A DNA stretch of 10,108 nt from assembly GCA_021782195.1 (NCBI GenBank), contig JAJXVI010000038.1, positions 1-10,108 on the forward strand, written 5' to 3'. Shown here one piece after another: positions 7,372 to 10,108 of this stretch. This stretch comes from a bacterium (GTDB taxonomy: Bacteria > Vulcanimicrobiota > Xenobia > RGZZ01). The notes under the pieces were generated by a model, which saw nothing but the letters and a program-made list of their open reading frames with translations, was not told where the DNA came from and ran no database searches. Both the position numbers and the translations under genes were made by a program. Every line of letters starts with the position of its first letter. Positions within the stretch are counted from its first letter, which is position 1.

Positions 7372-7461
7372 ACCACCGGGCGCACTTGCGCGCGAGGGTC
7401 GGGCAATCCGGACGCGGCCAGGATACCCACACGCTGATCCGAACGCGGTGCGCGCGAGGGT

Positions 7462-7638
7462 TCAGCCCCCGAAAAGATCGGGCGCAGGCAGGAGAACGCC
7501 GCCTCCGGGCACGTCGTGGGCGTCGATCAGGGTATAGTTGAATTCGGCATTCTTGCCACCGACCGCCGCAATGAACTGTTCTTGATTGGAGGGCGAAAGC
7601 ACCTGACAACCAATCGAAGTCGGGACGTCAAGACGCTT
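7462..7638 (-). pseudogene. Continuation of the YkuD-like gene past the TAG (readthrough or disrupted 3' part)
   Basis: Past the TAG, the same frame stays open for 58 codons to a TGA at 7464-7462. It reads KRLDVPTSIGCQVLSP, then a segment with QFIAAVGGKNAEFNYTLIDA, ending at PAPDLFGG. SIGC (residues 212-215, counting the TAG as 204) supplies the Cys expected 13 residues after His202. This is coherent protein sequence without frameshifts, so the full gene spans 8250-7462 and encodes about 262 residues if TAG is read as an amino acid. The simplest reading is a recent nonsense mutation that separates His from Cys and kills the enzyme. A sequencing error or amber readthrough are the alternatives. 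There is no ribosome site that would express this part alone. Confidence 0.72.
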
Positions 7639-8250
7639 CTAGCCGTGAATCAGGATCCACGTCAGCGTATCGTGGTTCGCTTCTGAACGCGCCTTTTCGC
7701 TCGCGTCGATGACACCGTCGTGGTTGTAGTCACGCCAGCCGGCAAGGTCACCGCTCCCGTCCGGATTCAACAGGTGGTAACTCGGGAGACCGTCGTGCAG
7801 ACCGTGTGGACGCGCAATGAACGAGCCCGGGGCAATCTCGCCCACAGCACCGCCGGGCGCCTGGGTAGAAGTCTTCTGTGCGGGATGGGTGGTCATCGGG
7901 AAGATGCGCACGCTCCTGTCCTCGCCAAGCACCACCATCGTGTCGTCATAGCGGGGAAGACTGGCCGTGTCGTGCACATATCCATCAACCGACTCGCCAC
8001 GAATGCCGAGCACGGTGGCTCCGTGCCGGGTCATCGTTCCGCCGTTCTTCTCGATGACCGAGCGATAATAATCGTAGGCCGCGTGGTCAGACACGTCCGG
8101 GGAAGCCGGGCAGCAAGGGTCTTCTGGAGCGTGATCGGAATCACCGACGCGCACAATCACGACGATCTCTTCCGCCTCCACGCGGTCTCGCGCCAGGCCG
8201 GCACCGCGCGCGCCTCCGCACGTCCCACTGTATCCGCCGCGTATTTCCAT
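7639..8250 (-). CDS. YkuD-like (L,D-transpeptidase-type) protein, interrupted by in-frame TAG; N-terminal part
   Basis: Read from 8250 downward, this part gives 203 residues before a TAG at 7641-7639. The core begins near YDYYRSVIEKNGG (59-71) and contains VLGIRG (80-85), YDDTMVVLGED (101-111), GAVGEIAPGSF (134-144) and HLLN (159-162). A perfect EF-hand-like loop, DYNHDGVIDASE (174-185), has acidic or amide residues at positions 1, 3, 5, 9 and 12. It ends TWILIHG, where HG looks like the first half of the catalytic HG...SxGC pattern of YkuD-type cysteine enzymes. The second half, SIGC, follows in the same frame past the TAG. A start at 8250 is preferred over the upstream ATGs at 8256 and 8271 because GGAGAAGAGG (8267-8258) lies 7 bases before it. 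No clear signal peptide is seen, and the first 55 residues look unrelated to the core. Family call is tentative. Confidence 0.62.
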   Translation of the reverse strand: MEIRGGYSGTCGGARGAGLARDRVEAEEIVVIVRVGDSDHAPEDPCCPASPDVSDHAAYDYYRSVIEKNGGTMTRHGATVLGIRGESVDGYVHDTASLPRYDDTMVVLGEDRSVRIFPMTTHPAQKTSTQAPGGAVGEIAPGSFIARPHGLHDGLPSYHLLNPDGSGDLAGWRDYNHDGVIDASEKARSEANHDTLTWILIHG

Positions 8251-8503
8251 CGCCATACCTCTTCTCCGCATGCTCCGTGCGCGGGCGCGCGGGAGACTCC
8301 CGATTTCATTCAGTTCGCCAGCACCTTGCGACGCTCCGTCCGCAGGCGCGAGGGAGGCTCATTGCGCTCTACAGTAGCAGACGCTCCTGAAAAACCGCTG
8401 AAATCTCGTCCCCGCGCACGTCCCCCCGCGCACGTCCCCCCGAGGCAGGACACTCGGCGCGCTCGAAGAACCTCCCCGTCCGCTCAAGAAGGGATTCGCC
8501 AGC
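8251..8503. other. Divergent intergenic region with tandem repeat
   Basis: This 253-base stretch separates divergently transcribed genes and should carry both promoters. I find no convincing -35/-10 pair on either strand. It holds GGGAG-A-CTCCC, an 11-base dyad at 8291-8301, the tandem repeat at 8413-8440, and the Shine-Dalgarno sites of both flanking genes: 8267-8258 on the minus strand and AAGGGA at 8489-8494 on the plus strand. Confidence 0.4.
8413..8440. repeat. 14-bp tandem repeat, two perfect copies
   Basis: CGCGCACGTCCCCC occurs twice head to tail (8413-8426 and 8427-8440). A partial CGTCCCC sits before the first copy (8407-8413) and CG follows the second. It lies 64 bases before the beta-lactamase-like gene. 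It may be a replication-slippage tract or paired protein-binding sites; nothing else in the window shares the unit. Confidence 0.8.
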
Positions 8504-9538
8504 ATGAAACGTCTCGAGTTTTTTCTTTCCCTCGTAATCATTCTCACCGCACTCGCCTCGCAACAGGCGCGAGCCGATGCAGTGTTCCCCGGTGGCGCGT
8601 GGTCGACACTGAGCCGAAAAGCGGCCGGGCTCGACATCAAGAAGATGGTAAAAGTCAGACATTACTTCGAGGACCTCGGCACAACCGCGTTCATGGTTGT
8701 GATCAACGGGAGCGTCGTCGAAAAGCAAGGGGCGATCGGCAAACGCGTCAACCTCGAAGGGTTGAGCCAGGTTCTTCTGAGTGCGATCTCCGGAATTGCG
8801 CGCGCCAACGGGCGCCTCCACCTCGGCCAGACCCTGGGGCAGACGGGTATCGACGACGTCCCCGCGTTGTCGGCAACTGAAAAGTCGGCGACCGTGCGCG
8901 ATCTCCTGACCTGCTCGTCCGGAGTCTATCGCGACGCGGCGGGAGAAACGGCTCGCGAGGTCAGGAGAAGACCGGTTCCAGGCAGCCACGCGCCCGGCAC
9001 CTTCTGGGCATACAGCACGTGGGACTACAACGCCCTGAGCGCAGTCCTCCAGAAGCAACTCGGCATGTCGGTGTTCCAGGCGTTCGAGAACGACATTGCA
9101 CGGCCGCTCGAAATGCACGACTACCGCGTCAAAGCCAATCGCTGGGTCGGTGGCCAGGGGACACTCATGAAGGCACCGCGATTCTATCTCAGCGCCCAGG
9201 ACCTCGCGCGATTTGGCCTTCTCTACCTTCACGCCGGAAACTGGCGAGGACAGCAGGTTGTCCCCGCGGACTGGGTGGGACAGAGCCTGAACGAGGCCTT
9301 CAAGCTCCCAAACGCGCTGGGATTTGGCTTCGGCTGGTGGATATCACACGATACGGCTTTCGACAACGACTTTGGATCCCTGGCTTTTTTCGCACACAAC
9401 CGAGGCCAGTATCTGCTGGTGGTTCCCTCGTTGAAGTTGGTCGTGGTGCAGCTCACGAACCCGGACCGTCACGAACCCGTCATCACGCCAGGGCAGTTCG
9501 GAACGCTTGTGCGACTGGTTCTGGAATCTCGCACGTAG
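8504..9538 (+). CDS. Exported class C beta-lactamase-like serine hydrolase homologue lacking the SxxK motif
   Basis: The product is 344 residues. A Sec signal peptide is clear: KR, a hydrophobic core, then ARA with likely cleavage after residue 24. The rest fits the beta-lactamase-related family PF00144, in particular the subgroup with ATVRDLLTCSSGVY (129-142), PGSHAPGTFWAYSTWDYNAL (159-178), FENDIARPLEM (194-204), SAQDLARFGLLYLHAGNWRG (230-249) and FAHNRGQYLLVVPSLKLVVV (296-315). In active relatives the nucleophile motif SxxK stands just before LLSA; here that place reads GLSQ (86-89), so both Ser and Lys are absent. The second motif keeps its Tyr (Y170) but has Thr instead of Asn at 172. 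An inactive, binding or altered role is inferred. ATG at 8504 has AAGGGA 9 bases upstream. It ends at TAG, after which 25 more sense codons follow in frame. Confidence 0.85.
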   Translation: MKRLEFFLSLVIILTALASQQARADAVFPGGAWSTLSRKAAGLDIKKMVKVRHYFEDLGTTAFMVVINGSVVEKQGAIGKRVNLEGLSQVLLSAISGIARANGRLHLGQTLGQTGIDDVPALSATEKSATVRDLLTCSSGVYRDAAGETAREVRRRPVPGSHAPGTFWAYSTWDYNALSAVLQKQLGMSVFQAFENDIARPLEMHDYRVKANRWVGGQGTLMKAPRFYLSAQDLARFGLLYLHAGNWRGQQVVPADWVGQSLNEAFKLPNALGFGFGWWISHDTAFDNDFGSLAFFAHNRGQYLLVVPSLKLVVVQLTNPDRHEPVITPGQFGTLVRLVLESRT

Positions 9539-9731
9539 CGCCATCATCCGCTCTTCTTGCCAAACTCAGACGACGAGTGGATGACCGGCAAGGCCTACCT
9601 CAATCTCAACCTGTAACCTCGAGGTCACGCCTTCCGCACAGGAAATTTACAGAAAAGGGGTTATACAATCAGCAGGGGAACCTTTCCGCACAGATCAGAA
9701 GATCTTTCGACCGGGGAGAGGGAGTCAGCAA
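9539..9731. other. Intergenic region: in-frame extension after TAG, A/T-rich promoter-like island, short repeat
   Basis: In the frame of the preceding gene, 25 sense codons follow its TAG and end at TAA (9614-9616); the stretch includes DDEWMTGKAYLNLN and reads like real protein. Farther on, 9641-9670 is unusually A/T-rich and contains TTATACAAT (9661-9669), a plausible -10 region without a matching -35. TTCCGCACAG occurs twice, at 9632-9641 and 9684-9693. AGGGAG at 9719-9724 is the ribosome site for the next gene. Confidence 0.4.
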
Positions 9732-10028
9732 GTGTTCAGACTGATTCGGCCTTGTTTGTTCGTGATGCTCGTCGCAGCAGTATCCGTCCTGCAGTTGCAG
9801 ACTGCCAGTGCCACACCGACAATCTACGATCTGGCTTCGAGCTTCAGCAACGTATCCAATCCGAACGGTGTATGGAGTCTTGAACAGGGGGCGACACTCC
9901 TGACCTCGTCCTACAGTACCTACCCGACCTACTCAAGCGGATTTGGGGGTGGGTGGCCGAACAATGGCACTGTCCCCTTCGGGAGTACGCAGGCCCTGTG
10001 GGTGGGGCCAAGGGCACGGGCGACGTAG
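9732..10028 (+). CDS. Secreted protein, N-terminal part, frame broken near 10004-10007
   Basis: GTG at 9732 has AGGGAG 7 bases before it. The first 27 residues form a clear signal peptide: RLIR, a hydrophobic core and ASA with cleavage after residue 27. The mature part starts TPTIYDLASSFSNVSNPNGV and continues VWSLEQG, then Ser/Tyr/Gly-rich sequence, in the style of secreted, surface-associated proteins of the PEP-CTERM type; no sorting signal is in view. In this frame the protein runs to TQALWVG, then turns into PRARAT and stops at TAG (10026-10028). The next frame carries on with convincing protein, so the PRARAT ending is probably an artefact of a lost base. The function is unknown; a beta-rich extracellular domain is likely. 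Confidence 0.6.
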   Translation: MFRLIRPCLFVMLVAAVSVLQLQTASATPTIYDLASSFSNVSNPNGVWSLEQGATLLTSSYSTYPTYSSGFGGGWPNNGTVPFGSTQALWVGPRARAT

Positions 10029-10108
10029 GGAGCGCAGTCTGGAAGAGTAATGGAACCGAACTGTTCAGTCATTCCTGGACAGCCGGAGCCATTGTGGCAT
10101 ATGACGGT
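10004..10108 (+). pseudogene. Frameshifted continuation of the secreted protein, running off the window
   Basis: Shifted by one base from the frame of the gene above, 10004-10108 is fully open for 35 codons. It reads GAKGTGDVGSAVWKSNG, then TELFSHSWTAGAIVAYDG at the window edge. Joined to TQALWV it makes smooth sequence. One added G in the run at 10004-10007 (GGGG to GGGGG) would restore a single frame. The gene continues beyond the window, so full length and C-terminus are unknown. Confidence 0.65.

Larger units (their letters stand above)
7227..7461. other. Convergent intergenic region with repeats and imperfect hairpins
   Basis: This 235-base stretch separates the + strand transporter operon from the minus-strand gene. 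I see no credible gene in it. It contains the second repeat copy and a short hairpin, CCCTG/CAGGG, at 7300-7317 with an 8-base loop. A larger imperfect hairpin at 7337-7371 has arms GCAGG...CGTC and GACG...CCTGC separated by a 3x3 mismatch. A 13-base repeat TGCGCGCGAGGGT occurs at 7387-7399 and 7449-7461. A transcription end for both converging units is expected here, but no classical hairpin plus T-run is present. Confidence 0.4.

Noticed and set aside
7310..7609. 99-codon minus-strand open frame between the converging genes
   Set aside because: It overlaps the clear continuation of the YkuD-like gene in another frame and has random Arg/Cys-rich composition.
8759..8770. Local frameshift hiding an SxxK motif in the beta-lactamase-like gene
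   Set aside because: Neither of the other two frames gives Ser-x-x-Lys here, and the flanking protein aligns smoothly on both sides in the one frame.
7720..8880. 386-codon open frame on the + strand
   Set aside because: It overlaps both the minus-strand YkuD-like gene and the start of the beta-lactamase-like gene. It is Arg-rich, low in recognisable structure and lacks a good ribosome site.
8369..9232. 287-codon minus-strand open frame opposite the beta-lactamase-like gene
   Set aside because: It is a shadow frame; the + strand has a signal peptide and family motifs.
1..10108. CRISPR arrays, tRNA genes, riboswitches and insertion sequences
   Set aside because: No regularly spaced repeats, no cloverleaf with a T-arm consensus, no terminal inverted repeats or transposase motifs were seen.

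Overview
The window is about 60% G+C bacterial chromosome. It has dense protein-coding genes, mostly on the + strand, and GTG/ATG starts with good Shine-Dalgarno sites. I see no rRNA, tRNA, CRISPR array, transposase or phage gene. A lipoprotein peptide-binding protein, a DUF2231 membrane protein and a secreted beta-rich protein whose N-terminus resembles PEP-CTERM-type surface proteins suggest an environmental didermic bacterium, for example Armatimonadota, Acidobacteriota or Planctomycetota. This placement is an impression from protein style only.

Layout. (1) 95-658: DUF2231 membrane protein, preceded by a Fur-box-like dyad. (2) 823-7226: an operon-like run of six genes. It starts with an unrecognised two-domain exported or anchored protein (823-1785). 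A complete Opp/Dpp-type ABC importer follows: lipoprotein binding protein (1782-3353), DppB-like permease (3350-4441), DppC-like permease (4438-5385), DppD-like ATPase with C-terminal cysteines (5382-6440) and a short DppF-like ATPase (6468-7226). Four successive junctions are 4-base GTGA/ATGA overlaps, which implies translational coupling; only the last ATPase has its own strong Shine-Dalgarno. (3) 7227-7461: non-coding, with a short repeat that copies the 3' end of the last ATPase gene, and imperfect hairpins. (4) 8250-7462, minus strand: a secretion-type or cell-wall-type enzyme with an EF-hand-like loop and a YkuD-like HG...SIGC motif pair, interrupted by one in-frame TAG between the two motifs. 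(5) 8251-8503: divergent intergenic region with a 14-bp tandem repeat. (6) 8504-9538: exported class C beta-lactamase-like protein whose SxxK catalytic site is replaced by GLSQ. (7) 9732 to the window end: secreted protein whose reading frame is broken by an apparent 1-base loss near 10004-10007 and then continues in the next frame to the edge.

How they may work together. The importer is a standard oligopeptide, dipeptide or related uptake system; its substrate cannot be read from sequence. The most interesting signals are the unknown protein co-translated with the binding protein, and three neighbouring genes downstream that each look damaged or catalytically altered: an amber stop, a missing nucleophile and a frameshift. 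That cluster could be local gene decay, sequencing error, or in part a recoded TAG. I found no clear evidence of a wholly new defence or mobile system.
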